A program made the position numbers and the translations under genes. From Fusarium oxysporum f. sp. lycopersici 4287 (taxonomy: Eukaryota > Ascomycota > Sordariomycetes > Hypocreales > Nectriaceae): a DNA stretch of 64,000 nt. Location: contig NC_030990.1 in the NCBI RefSeq assembly GCF_000149955.1, positions 3,523,482-3,587,481 on the forward strand, given 5' to 3'. This document shows, one piece after another, positions 40,990 to 52,727 of the stretch. Position 1 is the stretch's first letter; each line of letters starts with the position of its first letter. Below the pieces are notes generated by a model. That model saw only the letters and a list, made by a program, of their open reading frames with translations, ran no database searches and was not told the origin of the DNA.

Positions 40990-41410
40990 ATGGCTTCTGT
41001 TATGGCTATAGGTGCTGGCGCTGCCGTCGCGGCCTTTTTGGTATGCTTGCAGTGATTTCAGGCGGTGATTCCGGGTACTAATATCTCTTACAGGGCCGAG
41101 CTGGTCTTGTCGCATGGAGGCGATCCCGAGGCGGCGTTGGAGCCATGGGCAAGGCTTTCTACAAGGGCGGTTTCGAGCCCAAGATGACCAAGAAGGAGGC
41201 TACTCTCATCCTGTCTCTCAAGTATGTCTTGATCCCACTCTTCTCATTCCCAGCCCACTAATATCTTCCAGCGAGCGAGCTGTTACCAAGGATAAGGTCC
41301 GAAAGGCTCACCGAACTCTCATGCTTCTTAACCATCCCGATCGAGGCGGCAGCCCCTACCTTGCGACCAAAGTAAACGAGGCCAAAGAGTTCTTGGACAA
41401 AAACAGTTAA
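40990..41410 (+). CDS. pam18: mitochondrial import J-protein PAM18/TIM14
   Basis: Subunit of the presequence-translocase-associated motor; stimulates mtHsp70 ATPase at the inner membrane. Three exons, 40990-41040, 41094-41221 and 41272-41410; 105 aa. The N-terminal hydrophobic helix ([17 protein letters not shown]) is followed by the family linker [10 protein letters not shown] and [17 protein letters not shown]. The J domain includes [20 protein letters not shown], with the HPD motif intact. The C-terminus [12 protein letters not shown] matches the family end. The short intermembrane segment is like that of filamentous fungi and animals, shorter than in budding yeast. Confidence 0.95.
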
Positions 41411-41830
41411 TTACGATCATGAAAACTACTTCCCCAAGTCCAGTATTCGAGTCACGAACCAGTTACCAAGGACGTTATCAGAATCATCAATGACTGGGTC
41501 TAAGCGTGGGCGTCTGGCCGCGTGTGTATATTGTACACTACTTGTTTCCATAGCGATGGCGTTTGTTGGGTTTAGAGGAAGCTCTTTAGAGCCAGGTGAA
41601 GGTATATGCCGTTGTTAAAAGCTATCAAGGCTCGACGCTGTATGAATAAAGGGTCCTAAAGACCCGTTCTCTTCTCACTCCGGTTTTTGTTCTGGTGGTA
41701 CTTGACATAAGTCTCGAAATGTCATCTACCACCTTTCAGGTCCTATTTCGTTCTGGGAATTGCCAAGTTGATCATCTGGAGCATTTTCTGGCTGCATGTC
41801 TTCCATCTCTCCTAGCTCCGAAAATATCCT
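41411..41830. other. convergent 3' spacer pam18 / Gfd2-like
   Basis: 420 bp between two stop codons; expected 3' UTRs. Nothing else seen. Confidence 0.5.
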
Positions 41831-43462
41831 TCAGTCCACCTTGCTGAGCATCTTATTGCTCAACTCCTCTTCCTTCCGAATGTCTTCCAGTGCAATTCCA
41901 AGCATGGCACAGAGTGTGTAGTGCGCGTCGTTTCCTGCATTGTGCAGGTGCCTATGGGCAATATCAAGATCGTTCAGTACGGCACTGAGACTTCGACCAT
42001 TGGTTGAACCACGCCAGGCTTGGTGAATGTCCTGAGTGTCCACCAGTTCTGCCAGCCCTCCAAGGAATCGTAGGTCCAAGCCCAGTTCAGTGAAGTAGGC
42101 GATGTCCTGTTTCACATCATGTCCGACGACGACGATGTTCCGCTGATCATTAAGCCACGGGTTGAAAATTTCCATGATGGAGTCTGCAACCGTTGCATTT
42201 GTTGGGAATGTGCTCGTCCTATGTTACAGTTAGTAGCTGGTTGGAGTTTGGGGACGGCGTCCTTACCCAAAGTCGAATGCGTCAGGGCATCCCTTGACGA
42301 ACTGATAGTTTCGCAAACCAGCAAACTCATAGACTCGGAGATGGTGAGTCTTGATTAGAGGCCACCAGCCACGGCCGACAATCTTAGGATCGACGCCTTT
42401 GGTGTCTCGTGTGTCAAGGATAGCGATACCAATTTCAGAGACGGGGTTGGGCTTTCTTTCAAGGGCCTCAACATCGACGCAGATGAAAACAACGTCAAAT
42501 CCATCGGGATCTCCCAGAAGACCAAGACATCTCTGAGTGTTGCGAAGCATTCGTTCTCGGTGACTCTTCTTTCTTGCAGCCTTGTCGGGATCTGTCCTGT
42601 TTCTGGGTGGAAACCCGGACTTGACAATTCGAAACTTTGCTTTCCATGCCAGTTGCTGTTTTGGGGTTGCCACCTTGAAGCTTTTGATGTCATCTTGGTC
42701 GATAGCGGGCCATGGCCGAGCATCAAGAGATGTCTCTTCCTCCGATCGTTTCAAATATCGAGGGCGTGGGGTACCATGTTCGCCGAATTTGAGGTAGAAC
42801 TTTTCCATGTTCACACCGGGGGGGATCTTGAGGGAAGTGTCAAGCTCGAAGTTAATTTCTTCAAGGAAGACTTCGAACTGAGCGGTTGGAATCAAAAGGT
42901 AGGGGTCTCTAGCCGGCTCCTCTGGATCATGAAGGTAGAAGCTTGTAAAGTTAGCACTATAGATAATATTGACCGGATTGACCTACAAGTCCCAGGTTTT
43001 CCCGAAGAGGATTCTGGTGAAGAACGGCTTTGTCTGTAGATTGGTGAGCCAGCGGAGAGTTGTTAAAACTGTAATACGTACACGAGGCTTGTTGGCCTTG
43101 CCCACGAAGCGTTCAGGATATGAGATCACAACTTTGAATGGACAGAAAGTGAAATCCTTGGAGACCGTCTGGCAGATGCGAAAATTGGAGTTATCAAATG
43201 CCTTTGCCTTTTTCTCTGCAAGTTCGCGCCGTCTGGCAGCATAAGTATTGGCCTCTTGTTGCTGAACAGTTTGAGAAATCTGTTCTCTTGTGGCTTGTCT
43301 CTGACGCTCCATCATCCCACCGTAGTTGTTGTCAGCTCCGTCGCCGACTGGGTTGTCTGAAGTTTCGTTGTCGTCTTCTTCGTCTTTGGGTCTGTCCTCC
43401 AACTTCACACCGTTGCCTAGAAGTTGCTGCAGTTTGGCCAGCTGGGCATCGAGGGCCGACAT
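41831..43462 (-). CDS. Gfd2/YDR514C-like DEDD-type exonuclease-fold protein
   Basis: Four exons: 43462-43082, 43033-42987 (47 nt), 42941-42267 and 42218-41831. Introns are 45-48 nt; 496 aa. The N-terminal half is charged, with a coiled-coil-like RQATREQISQTVQQQEANTY and RRRELAEKKAKAF. The C-terminal part has the RNase H-like 3'-5' exonuclease signature: D-x-E in VFICVDVEALE (about 299/301), GHDVKQDIAYF (Asp about 402) and HNAGNDAHYTL (His about 460, Asp about 465). All catalytic acids are present. The closest family I recognise is fungal YDR514C/Gfd2-like, related in fold to the Neurospora QIP nuclease. Whether it acts on RNA or DNA is not shown. Its neighbour on the same strand, Ku80, is 456 bp upstream. 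Confidence 0.78.
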
Positions 43463-43918
43463 GTCAGATGAAAATTGAAGGAATGAAATCAAAATTCAAA
43501 GAAGTAATAGTGAGAGTTCGACTGGAGGAGCAGTGTTGAAGAGTATTGTTGTGAAATGGAAATGAAATGAAAATAGTGGTGCTGAGTTGAGGCGAAAGAC
43601 GGATGTGGTGAAGGTTGAAAGATGGCGGCGTTAGAAGGAAGGAGACACGAAGGGATAAACAAGAAAGGCAGCGAAAAGCACCGTCTCAATTTTGGCGAAT
43701 AGAATAACGCCCAGTGCCCTATGATTCACTGCGAAAGGGCATTAAACAAGGTTTTATTGAGTCAAACAGAAACTCGTTTGGCAGGTGGTAGATGAAATGC
43801 CACTGCTTGCAGACGGCCCGTTACATGAGAAGGATAAACTTCACACCAGCCAATCAATATATTGGTACACAAACGCCCACTCCTTTTACAAACAACAGAT
43901 ACATTTGCCATTACAAGA
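43463..43918. other. spacer between Gfd2-like and Ku80 genes
   Basis: Both genes run leftward. The stretch holds the promoter of the nuclease gene and the 3' end of Ku80. Nothing else recognised. Confidence 0.5.
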
Positions 43919-46355
43919 CTACTTTAATTTGTAGAACTGTTCAATGTCAGTACATGTTAGATCGTCAGATTTGAAGAACTTACCTCGTCTGCATCTTCTG
44001 GTGATACATCAGACACCTCTGACTGCTGTTTATCAATGAGACCAAGACGACCCCATCGGACCTTAAACCAGAAGTCTCGTCTGTCGCCTCCAAGTGCCCC
44101 GGAGATGAGCTGCTTCTTCATGTCTTGCATGAAAGTATTGTATAGGCCTGGTTCTTCGAGGTTGATGAGTTCCTCCCTCATGACGCCAAGACATTCCAGA
44201 GCACGTTGATACTTGGCATCCCCAAAGCTCTCCGTGACAAACGTAGAGATGATTGCGCCCATCTGCTTTGCTGCCTCCTCGATTTGAGAAAGCTCCTCGG
44301 TTGCAGCAAGCATCTGCTTGAACTCGGGTACTGCGTTATCAGGGCTAATGTCGCCCTTCTCCTCTTCGCCCAGCAGAGCATCCACATCAAGACCAGAAAT
44401 GGGTTTGACGGTTTCTCGGCCACGCTTTCCTTTGGCCTTGGGCGGAACTGATACTTTTTGTTAGCCATGGTACGCAATCACTAAAAGGACTGGAACAAAC
44501 CTTTCTTCACATCTGCAGCTTCAACAAGAGCATCCACCTTCCTCTGAACTGTTTCAATCAGATCTTGAGTTGGGTGAGAAAATCGCAGCAAGATGGAAGG
44601 AACATCTGGAACTGGTCTTTCTGGGTGCAGTGCTCGTGATTTCACGGCATGGTTCACCCTGTGAACCGTAGGGTTGAAAGTCTCGTCAATGGAGACGTAT
44701 TCATCTGGATCGCTGCGGGAGTCAGTTGCCGAAAGGTCCAAGATAGCATGGAACATACCCCTTGTCATCTAGTCCGTATGTCGACAGGTCCATTGCGTCG
44801 ACATAGTCGCTCATCGCATCACTCAGCTCATCCGTGGGCAATAGCCTGTGCGTTGTAAGGGTCTGGCCAGTAACCGTGATCACCTTGTCCAAAGGAGGAA
44901 ACTGGTAGCTTCGGATGTCCTCTGCAAATGGCAGTGGGATATCGTACAGGCATTCCATGTCTGGCTCCACACTGGGTGCGAGCAACACCAACAATGGATC
45001 TTTGCCATCTTTGGTCACAATTCGAGCGATTGCATAAGACTCAAGCTCCGAGAGGGCCCATACAAGGGACGAAAGGGCAAGAGCAGATTTGGCATCGAAC
45101 TTGCGAGCTACTGTCACGCAAGTCTCACCGAGGTTAAGGAAAGGCTCGTACTGGAAATTATCAGCACTATAAAGGACGGGGTATCCGGTGATAGGCATAC
45201 CTTTGAGCATGGAATGAAGCCAACGATTGAGAAGCTCTTTTGTGTGTCAATCTTGGTGATATTGTATTCCGACTCGCTGATATGCACTGCAGTTCGGCCA
45301 TATTCATAACCCTTGGCAAGATCATCAAACTCAACGTCTCGTTTTCCTCCTGGTGCATCTGGGTCATTGACTTTGTAAGAACGAGCTTGCTTCACAGCAG
45401 AGAACTCAATTCCCTCCATATCGTCAGCGTCAGCTTGCGTAGGTTCAGAATCCGGTGCACCTTCTGACTTGACAACGACTGTGCTTGCAGTCAAAGGTCG
45501 CGCCAGCTTGGTCTTGAAATATCTTTCCACATTGATATTCAACGCAGCAGGAAATGTGTTGGGGTCTCCGAGGGTAAGAGGACCATCATAAGTCTTGTAA
45601 GGCTTCACTGCCTTGATTCGTGGGGTATCTAACTCGTCGATGGCCTCTGTAATGTTTGCAATAACTCCATCTTGACAGTCATTGACAAGCGATCTCAAGG
45701 CTTGCTCATTCTCTTTCTGTGAACTTTTAGCTATGGTCCTCGCTGTCTCCCATCATACTAACCTTTGTGCTCGGCTTATCCTCTTCCTTAAAGCCGTATT
45801 CCGGGTCATCAAAGTCTACTCCCCTGTATCATGTTAAAAGTGTCGTTGAAATATCCATTCAACTTACAGGACAGTGAGCTGGATGTTGGAGTCATTCATC
45901 TTCTTAGAAATGTCACCCAAGTCATCCGCATCCATTGGACCTTGGCCGTCCGTGACCAAGAAGATTTTTCTGTTCCACTTGAGCTTCTTTGTGAATGTAT
46001 CAATCATATCAACAGCCAACACAATGGCTGAAACAGCATCTCCAGACCATGTATTGCTCGGCTTGACAAGTGATTGAAGATTCCTCAGAGATGACATGGT
46101 CATCGGTCCCAGCTCCTGCAACACTGCGATGTTCTCATACCCATCATCGTCTTGTAGCATGTTGTCAGTCTCATCTGTTCTCAGACCCAATACGCCAACG
46201 CATAGCGTTTTCCTGTTTGCTGCCACGATGTCTATGATTTTGTCCCATACGTATTGCATACTGTATTCCAGATCAGACTCTGATCTTCCACTCTGAGTTT
46301 GGGCCATAGTCGACCCAAGGTCCAATATGAAAACGGTCGCTTCCTTCTCAGCCAT
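43919..46355 (-). CDS. ku80: ATP-dependent DNA helicase II subunit Ku80
   Basis: DNA-end-binding subunit of the Ku heterodimer for non-homologous end joining and telomere maintenance (mus-52 in Neurospora). Seven exons: 46355-45868, 45823-45763, 45716-45201, 45150-44759, 44712-44501, 44453-43984 and 43936-43919. Introns are 44-50 nt; 718 aa. The von Willebrand A-like N-terminus has ATVFILDLGSTMAQ and WNRKIFLVTDGQGPMD. The Ku core includes GFIPCSKYEPFLNLGETCVT, KSALALSSLVWAL and YDIPLPFAEDIRSYQFPPL. The C-terminal arm and helical domain include ALLGEEEKGDISPDNAVPEF and FNPTVHRVNHAVKSRAL. The last exon encodes only FYKLK and stop. Length is normal for filamentous fungi and all exon phases close. 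Confidence 0.95.
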
Positions 46356-46938
46356 GGTGGAGATGGTTTGTATGAAGCCCGGTGTTACGGAAAGAATGTC
46401 AGAAGACGGGAGACGGGGTCAAGAGTTTTGAAGTCAATCAAATCTCGCTATGATGAAAGGGGTTATAAAAGAGTGAGAGATACTTTCATAAGGCCATTCG
46501 CGCTTTTAAATGAATGGCAACCAAAAGAAACGTCTCACAATGAATCCTTGTAATCCTAGGCAGAACCACCCCAATATGTACCAAGGCTGGTGACCCATCG
46601 CGTCTGACGGGTCAAAGCTCCTGCCGACCTTCTCACGACAAGACGCGCGAGGTCACGTGCAACTGATGCCTGACAAAACTCCGTTTATTGGATGAGTCTA
46701 TTAAGCCACCAGAAAGGTAAGAGAAGAACCAATACCAGCCAGTAAAAAGCAAACTTCAGTAGCAACATCTGTATCTTTTGAATCGTGAATATCAATTCAT
46801 CATGGAGACTACAATTCGGTATGGAGCTTGTGGATCACGTGACTATATGTGATATCATGACTATCGAAACACCTCAGTGCCTCGGCAAGTTGGATCTGAT
46901 ACAATTCATCAAACACTCACAAGTGAAGAATTGCAACA
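46356..46938. promoter_or_regulatory. divergent promoter region Ku80 / TMEM205-like
   Basis: 583 bp between divergent start codons. No gene inside; an ORF at about 46785 ends within the TMEM205-like introns and is spurious. Confidence 0.5.
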
Positions 46939-47675
46939 ATGGCAAGCACAGCAAAGGCAGTGGCCTTCTCACCGGCTCCTTACCATATCATCACGTAAGT
47001 TTATATGAGTTTGTGAAGTCAATCCCAGTAAGAAAAAGCATCGCTAACTCTACGGCAGCTATGGAACTCTACTTGGAACGACTTTCTTCCATGTATGTAT
47101 CTCACCAAGTTACGAACTCTTTCAATGCTAACAGCTTAACAGACCTTCATCAATGGTATCGTGATGTTCAGGACGGTCGACCGCCCTAGCTTCTCTGCCA
47201 TCCAGCAGAAGCTCTTCCCCATCTACTTCGGCCTCCAGACTGTCTTGCCCGGTGTCCTAGCTTTGACATATCCCGGAAACACACTAATTGGCCTGTCAAA
47301 TGGCCCTGCTGGCTTGGTGTCGGAGTTTGCCCGCTGGCACTCCCTGCTACCTATTAGCATCATGGCTTTGACTGGAGCTGTCAATCTGCTCGTCTTCCTG
47401 CCTTTGACAGTCGAAGTCATGAAGCAGCGACGTGGCCAAGGTGCGTCAATCTTCATGGAGTCGATTTGAGACAGTGCTAACAATCTCTAGTCAAGCGAGA
47501 TGGCAAGGAGTGGTATGCTGAGGGACCTCAAAGTGATCAAATGAAGGCTCTGAACAAGAAGTTTGGCATGCTCCACGGTATCTCATCCTTGTTCAACCTC
47601 ATCACTTTTGCAGCTGCTGTTGGTTACGGCTTCACTCTTGGTGGTCGTGTTCTGTCCGTTGCAGACCTTGCTTAA
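46939..47675 (+). CDS. TMEM205-like (DUF4149) membrane protein
   Basis: Four exons: 46939-46994, 47059-47092 (34 nt), 47143-47440 and 47491-47675; 190 aa. The family opening YGTLLGTTFFHTFINGIVMF is split over three exons. RTVDRPSFSAIQQKLFPIYF then leads into four predicted helices (LQTVLPGVLALTYP, SLLPISIMALTGAVNLLVFL and ISSLFNLITFAAAVGYGFTL). The short cytosolic part contains VKRDGKEWYAEGP. In animals TMEM205 is linked to secretory-pathway and platinum export phenotypes; the fungal role is unknown. A later in-frame start would lose the first helix, so the short first exon is kept. Confidence 0.85.
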
Positions 47676-47925
47676 ACAATGCACTATTCAAAAGTGAATT
47701 CATGTTGAACCTCTAAATTGCTAGAAATGCAAATACTCTTCTCTGCCCAATCTATCTATCCTGTATCCTCAATCGTACAAGCCAGATCTCTAATGTCTAT
47801 TCGTAGTGTCGTAAATCGTTGAACTCTTGGTATAGCCCTGAAAACAATGCGCCAGTTGGTTTTTCATCACGTGTAAACCGATACAGCTTTAAAGTCCTCC
47901 GTAGGTGAAGTTTGGGGCAGGTGGG

Positions 47926-48288
47926 TTAGAACCGCCATGAAGAACGGAGCTCTTCCTTGGCTTTCTCGAAGTCTCGCATGCGCTGAGCCTTGATCTCTTC
48001 CTCGTTGCGAGCATGTTGGGCTCGGCGCTGGTTGGCCTCGATTTGTCCCTTGGTGGTCCATCGGCCAGGTTGACGATCAAGCATGCTTTGGATGTCGAGT
48101 TCCTCTGTAGGCTTGGGGAACTCGCGGTTGAGGGCAGGAAGCTTGTGTCCAGCTTGGTCGAACTCCTCACCCTTGAATCCAGGGGTTGACACAGGAGTTG
48201 TCTCTGTGGATTGTGTCTTGTGAATGCTAAAATAGCTGTTGGCGTTGCCAGAGGTAGGGGCTGCGGTTGTTGGCGCAGTGGGATTCAT
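47926..48288 (-). CDS. small conserved fungal protein, 120 aa
   Basis: Single exon starting MNPTAPTTAAPTSG. The conserved-looking core is ELDIQSMLDRQPGRWTTKGQ, followed by a highly charged helix with ANQRRAQHARNEEEIKAQRM and DFEKAKEELRSSWRF. The FSIHKTQSTETTP segment upstream is Ser/Thr-rich. No membrane span or signal peptide. I recognise the PGRW core as typical of small fungal hypothetical proteins, but no function is known. Confidence 0.65.
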   Translation of the reverse strand: MNPTAPTTAAPTSGNANSYFSIHKTQSTETTPVSTPGFKGEEFDQAGHKLPALNREFPKPTEELDIQSMLDRQPGRWTTKGQIEANQRRAQHARNEEEIKAQRMRDFEKAKEELRSSWRF

Positions 48289-49607
48289 TTTGTCAGGTGT
48301 TTGAGTGAGATGTGAATTGATTTGGGTCTCGAAGCGTTAATGATTTTTGTGTGATGAGTACGGTCAAGATAATGTATGTGTGAGACAGTCTTTATATAGG
48401 TTTTCAGGGGATAGATATCCTGATAGCTGTGATATCGTGACGAGGTCTTGTGACTGGTTTCGGAGTATGCTTTGCGCGTGTTTGCTCAAAATAACGGCAC
48501 AGATTGTACGAGATGATGAAAGTTTTAAATCAAGAGTCAAGATAAAGGCAGCTCGACACGGTTTTGTAGATATTTATAATTACGCTGGTATCCATCTGGG
48601 TCTGCTATCAATTCTTTCTCTTTCTTAACCAAGTGGAAACTCCTGTCGTCGATCAGAAATGGTGTGGGGCCCTTAGACTCCTAGCTTCAGGGTCCACGGG
48701 CGCCACTCTCTGATACGGAAGCAACCAAGCCAGGGCAGAGCGGTGAATGGATGTTGCACTCCACGGATTCGGTTACGTTTGTCGGTCTGTAAGTCCAGCT
48801 GACGAGTAAGGAGACTCTAATCTCGCCGCCTCGGAGCAAGCGAGTGAAAAAAAAAAAAAAAAAAAAATCACAAGGTAAGGTAGACCGAAGACGGATGTAG
48901 CCAGTTATCTCCAGGACAGAAAAAAAGCCTCCGTTAATAAACGTGGAATTCTAGAAAACCCACCGATGACGATTAGGGTGGTCCATTACTCAGGGCGGAG
49001 TTGATGAGCCAATAATAGATCGGCTCTGGTCACTGAAATGGTTGCTGGAAAGATTTCGATTTTGGAGATTCGGTCGCCACACGGAACAGGCTCGCGGCTC
49101 TTAGTAGCTTCGGACCAATCAATCGGCTTTGGTATTTTCGGAAGTGAGGTCGGAGATGCAGAGAATGCAGGGTTGTTGTCTTTGCATGAATAAGTCTCTT
49201 ATCGATTAGTATTGATAGGTTTTCTTGCCTCCCCTAGCGATATAGCAAGAAGATAAACAGTGAGTCAGGGAGACTGCAAAGAGGATGGTATTCTCATGGG
49301 ATACTACCCTATATCAGTTGTTCGACATTGATTCTCATGAAGAAGACTCCAGAGATTAACTAAATTCAGAAAATGGATTCATCGCCATGATCGACCGTGA
49401 TAACCTTCTTTGTTGGTAGACCCGCACGTTTTTCCACGTCTAGAGGAATTACATCACAAGAAACTCCACGACTAAGTGGACATGACTAAGCAATTGGCCG
49501 AGTCAGTCAGACTGTTGATAATGATTGTTGACTTATCTTGAATCAACCAACTGAACCTATTGTCGATCATTTAATCATTCTCCTCATTTGGTCATTTCAC
49601 AGATAAT
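48289..49607. other. intergenic, divergent, with poly-A tract
   Basis: 1.3 kb between divergent starts of the 120-aa gene and the PHO13-like gene. Holds A21 at 48847-48867. No coding frame or RNA gene recognised. Confidence 0.5.
48847..48867. repeat. poly-A tract (21 A)
   Basis: Uninterrupted A21 flanked by GTG and TCAC; could be a simple homopolymer or the tail of a lost retroposon. Confidence 0.9.
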
Positions 49608-50680
49608 ATGGCATCGTCACCAAAGTACATCAGCGGAGATGCTGCCGCTGTTAGCGAGTTCATCGACAAATTCGATGTGAGTCATTTACTTGTGTAGAAT
49701 TCGAGCCTCAACTGACACTCATGAATAGGTCTTCCTGCTTGATTGCGATGGTAGATAACCATGATTTATAGCTGAACAAGAAACTGACTCATTCAGGTGT
49801 CCTATGGTCTGGCGATCATGTGTATGAGGGAGTCCCTGAGACCATCGAATATCTAAGATCAAAGGGTTAGCTTACTATCCTCACGATCTGAAACGAGGCT
49901 TACATCGGCACAGGAAAGAGAACCGTTTTCGTGACGAATAACTCAACAAAGTCTCGCGATGAATACCTAAAGAAACTCACCAATCTTGGTATCCCTAGTG
50001 AGAAGGATGATGTGTTCGGTTCAAGCTACTCTGCTGCGATCTACATCTCACGCATCTTGAAGCTACCCGAGAACAAGCGCAAGGTCTTCATTATTGGAGA
50101 AGCTGGAATCGAGCACGAACTTGAATCTGAAGGTGTTCCTCATATTGGAGGCACCGATGAGGCGTTCCGACGAGATATCACAAATGACGACTTCAAGGGT
50201 ATCGCTGATGGCTCACTACTTGACCCCGAGGTCGGAGTAGTTCTCTGCGGTCTTGATTACCACGTGAACTACCTCAAGTATGCCCATGCCATGCACTACA
50301 TAAAGCGGGGAGCTATTTTCCTTGCTACCAACGTTGATTCAACACTGCCGATGCACCACGACTTCTTTCTCGGAGCTGGATCTTGTCACATCCCTGTTGT
50401 TCACGCCACAGGAAAACAGCCCTTGGCTCTCGGTAAGCCCAGTCAAGCTATGATGGACGCTGTTGAGGGCAAGTTCCAGCTCGATCGTTCTCGAACTTGC
50501 ATGGTTGGTGACCGACTCAACACTGATATCAAGTTTGGTATCGAGGGCCGACTGGGTGGAACACTACATGTTCTGACCGGCGTGAACAAGAAGGAGGACT
50601 GGGAGAAGGCCGATGCCATTGCTGTGCCCTCTCACTACGCTGACAAGTTCAGCGATCTTAGACTGGCAGAGAAGCAATAG
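49608..50680 (+). CDS. pho13: 4-nitrophenylphosphatase / phosphoglycolate phosphatase (PHO13-like, HAD)
   Basis: HAD hydrolase that in yeast and animals removes side-product metabolites such as 2-phosphoglycolate; cytosolic. Four exons: 49608-49676, 49729-49750 (22 nt), 49797-49865 and 49914-50680; 308 aa. HAD motif I is VFLLDCDGVLW (Asp about 28 and 30), encoded across the tiny second exon. Motif II is VFVTNNSTKSRDEY. The cap contains VGVVLCGLDYHVNYLKYAHA and the catalytic Lys segment is ALGKPSQAMMD. Motif IV is MVGDRLNTDIKFG (Asp about 253 and 258). All catalytic residues are present and length is normal. Convergent with the DUF1295-like gene, only 151 bp between stops. Confidence 0.93.
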
Positions 50681-50831
50681 ACGATAGACCATGATATAGA
50701 TTATAGACTAACTATGCAACTAACTCCTCTATCTAGACTATGATGAATTTGGATACTGCCTTATGCTGGCCAAAACAAAGCAGTTAGTGCTCTTGATTAA
50801 GGGTTAATAGGCAATGTATTTAGACGCAAAC

Positions 50832-52051
50832 TTAAGCTTGCTTCTTGTTCTCCATCCTCTTAGCAATATCGCTAGTCCGAATGACCTTTGGCCCAGGAGT
50901 CTTGTAGGGGGTAAGGGACTTTGGTAAAAACATTCCAACCTGTTCCTGGTACATGGGGTATTCAGTATACTTGCCAGCTGTGATGAGCTCTGTGAGCCAA
51001 GTTGAACCCTGGAAGAGGAGGATCAAGGCAGCAGCGCCGGTAAAAGTGTAGCTGTAAATGTTCTTGGTTGCGAAGCAACTCCACTGGTATAGCACAAACC
51101 AGATCATTTGCTCTGCAGCAAAGTTGGGATGTCTGCTGTAAGCCCAGAGACCAGAAGTGTTGAAGCCACGGTCAAGATCGGCTTGGGAATACTTGAACTT
51201 CTTGGGGACCTTGGCCTCAGCCTGGTACTGATGCTTGGCCGCATGGTAGTCTATACAATGGTTAGGCCACTAAACATCAAAGCATACGAAATACTCACCC
51301 CACTGCTGACCATCGCTAACCCACTCGCTGTAGACTAGGCCGACCATGATGAGAGCAAAAACAATATCGGCAGTGGTCACATCCTGCTCAAACTTGGTAG
51401 AGCAGAGAATGGCATACGCAGGAACGCATGAGAAGCTGAAGAGCAGAGCGCTCTGGTAGAAAGAAATGAAGGTGACGTTAAAGAGGAACCAGACAAATCG
51501 GGGTACATATTGCTGGAGAATGGCCCTGCATGATATGAGCTGACTGAAGAGATATGAGTGGGCGATCAACTTACCATCGATAATCTTCAGATCCTTTATT
51601 GTAACCACCCTTACGCCAGTAATTATATGTCAGGCGGCACTGTTACACAGCATTAGCGACAACTGAACGAATGAGATGTAAGGACACATACACTCCAAAG
51701 GGTTGTAGCAGCAGCAATAAGATCAACTCGCGAAGAAGGAACACCAGCAAGACGCGCCCAGACTGAGAGATGGACAACGTATAAGTTTGGGAGAATCGAC
51801 CACATTCGATCAACTTGAGAGTAGTTTCGGTTGATCTCGGAGACAACGAGGAAGACAAAGCCAAGAGCAATAGAAATGGCAAAACCTGATATGAGAGGGT
51901 TTGTATCAACATAAATCTGCCTCAGCCCATCAGGACTGGCAATGTTGTCAAGAATGTGTCGAGGAAGAGCATAGAGCTGCGGAATGTAGGGTTGGACTGT
52001 TTTGGCGTACTCGCCGCAATCCTCAATGGATTTGACGAATGGGAGAGACAT
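50832..52051 (-). CDS. DUF1295-type membrane protein (steroid 5-alpha-reductase-like fold)
   Basis: Four exons: 52051-51692, 51639-51575 (65 nt), 51525-51299 and 51250-50832; 356 aa. Introns are 48-52 nt. Hydrophobic segments include NPLISGFAISIALGFVFLVV, FVWFLFNVTFISFY, TADIVFALIMVGLVY and SYTFTGAAALILLFQGSTWL. Family motifs are NYSQVDRMWSILP, CRLTYNYWRKGGY, SEDYRW and the NADPH-binding-type C-terminal block GLWAYSRHPNFAAEQMIW. A reductase acting on a lipid or sterol is plausible, but fungal DUF1295 proteins have no agreed substrate. The C-terminal KKQA-like lysines may favour ER retention. The start at MSLPFVKSIED follows a non-ATG open extension. Confidence 0.85.
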
Positions 52052-52727
52052 AATGCTTGATCTTGACAAGGCAATGGTTGATATCAGATTTTGGGCCTCT
52101 GATGTGAATGCAGCACAGCTGGTTTAATACCCACGTATAGCGATGCACAGCTTCAATAGCGTCATAGATGTCAATTCGAGGTGGAAACCACTTTAGACCA
52201 CCTCTGTTGCCTGGTTCCCGCCTTGTCTGTGGGACCACTAAGCTTTTAGGTGACACTCCCCTAGATTAAACGGATTCAGCCGCTGTGGCTAGTGGTAATC
52301 CGCCCGTGTAGCCACTGAAGAGGCTTAATCCCGGAGAACTTAATTTTCAACATCAAACCTTGGCCTTGCCTCAAGTTTCCCTCCTCACCGTGAATATCAG
52401 AAATGAGCTTCAGAGCGTTGGCGTAAATATTGAGGCTACAGGTGTTTCAGCAAACAGTTTATCATGGTAACTGGCAAACAATTCCAATAACTGCTGAAGT
52501 CTTGTTGTTGAGAGACTATGGCAGCAAACTATTTTTGCTGCAAACGCGCCTAGTTGACCGTGTTTGTTATGCACATCGTGCTTGCCTTAACGCAAAACTT
52601 CGTCTGCAGTCCCGGGCAGCCTGAGGCAACTCTCCACTCGCTTTTTGTACCGTAATCACTACGACGGGACTGTTGAAAAATTGCATCAGAGCTATAAAAC
52701 AGTCACAAAGACTTGCATTCCTCCAAA
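52052..52727. promoter_or_regulatory. divergent promoter region DUF1295-like / top3
   Basis: 676 bp between divergent ATGs; no coding frame and no RNA gene recognised. Confidence 0.5.

Noticed and set aside
48847..48867. Poly-A tract as a retroposon tail
   Set aside because: No box A/B pair or coding remnant upstream; kept as a simple repeat.
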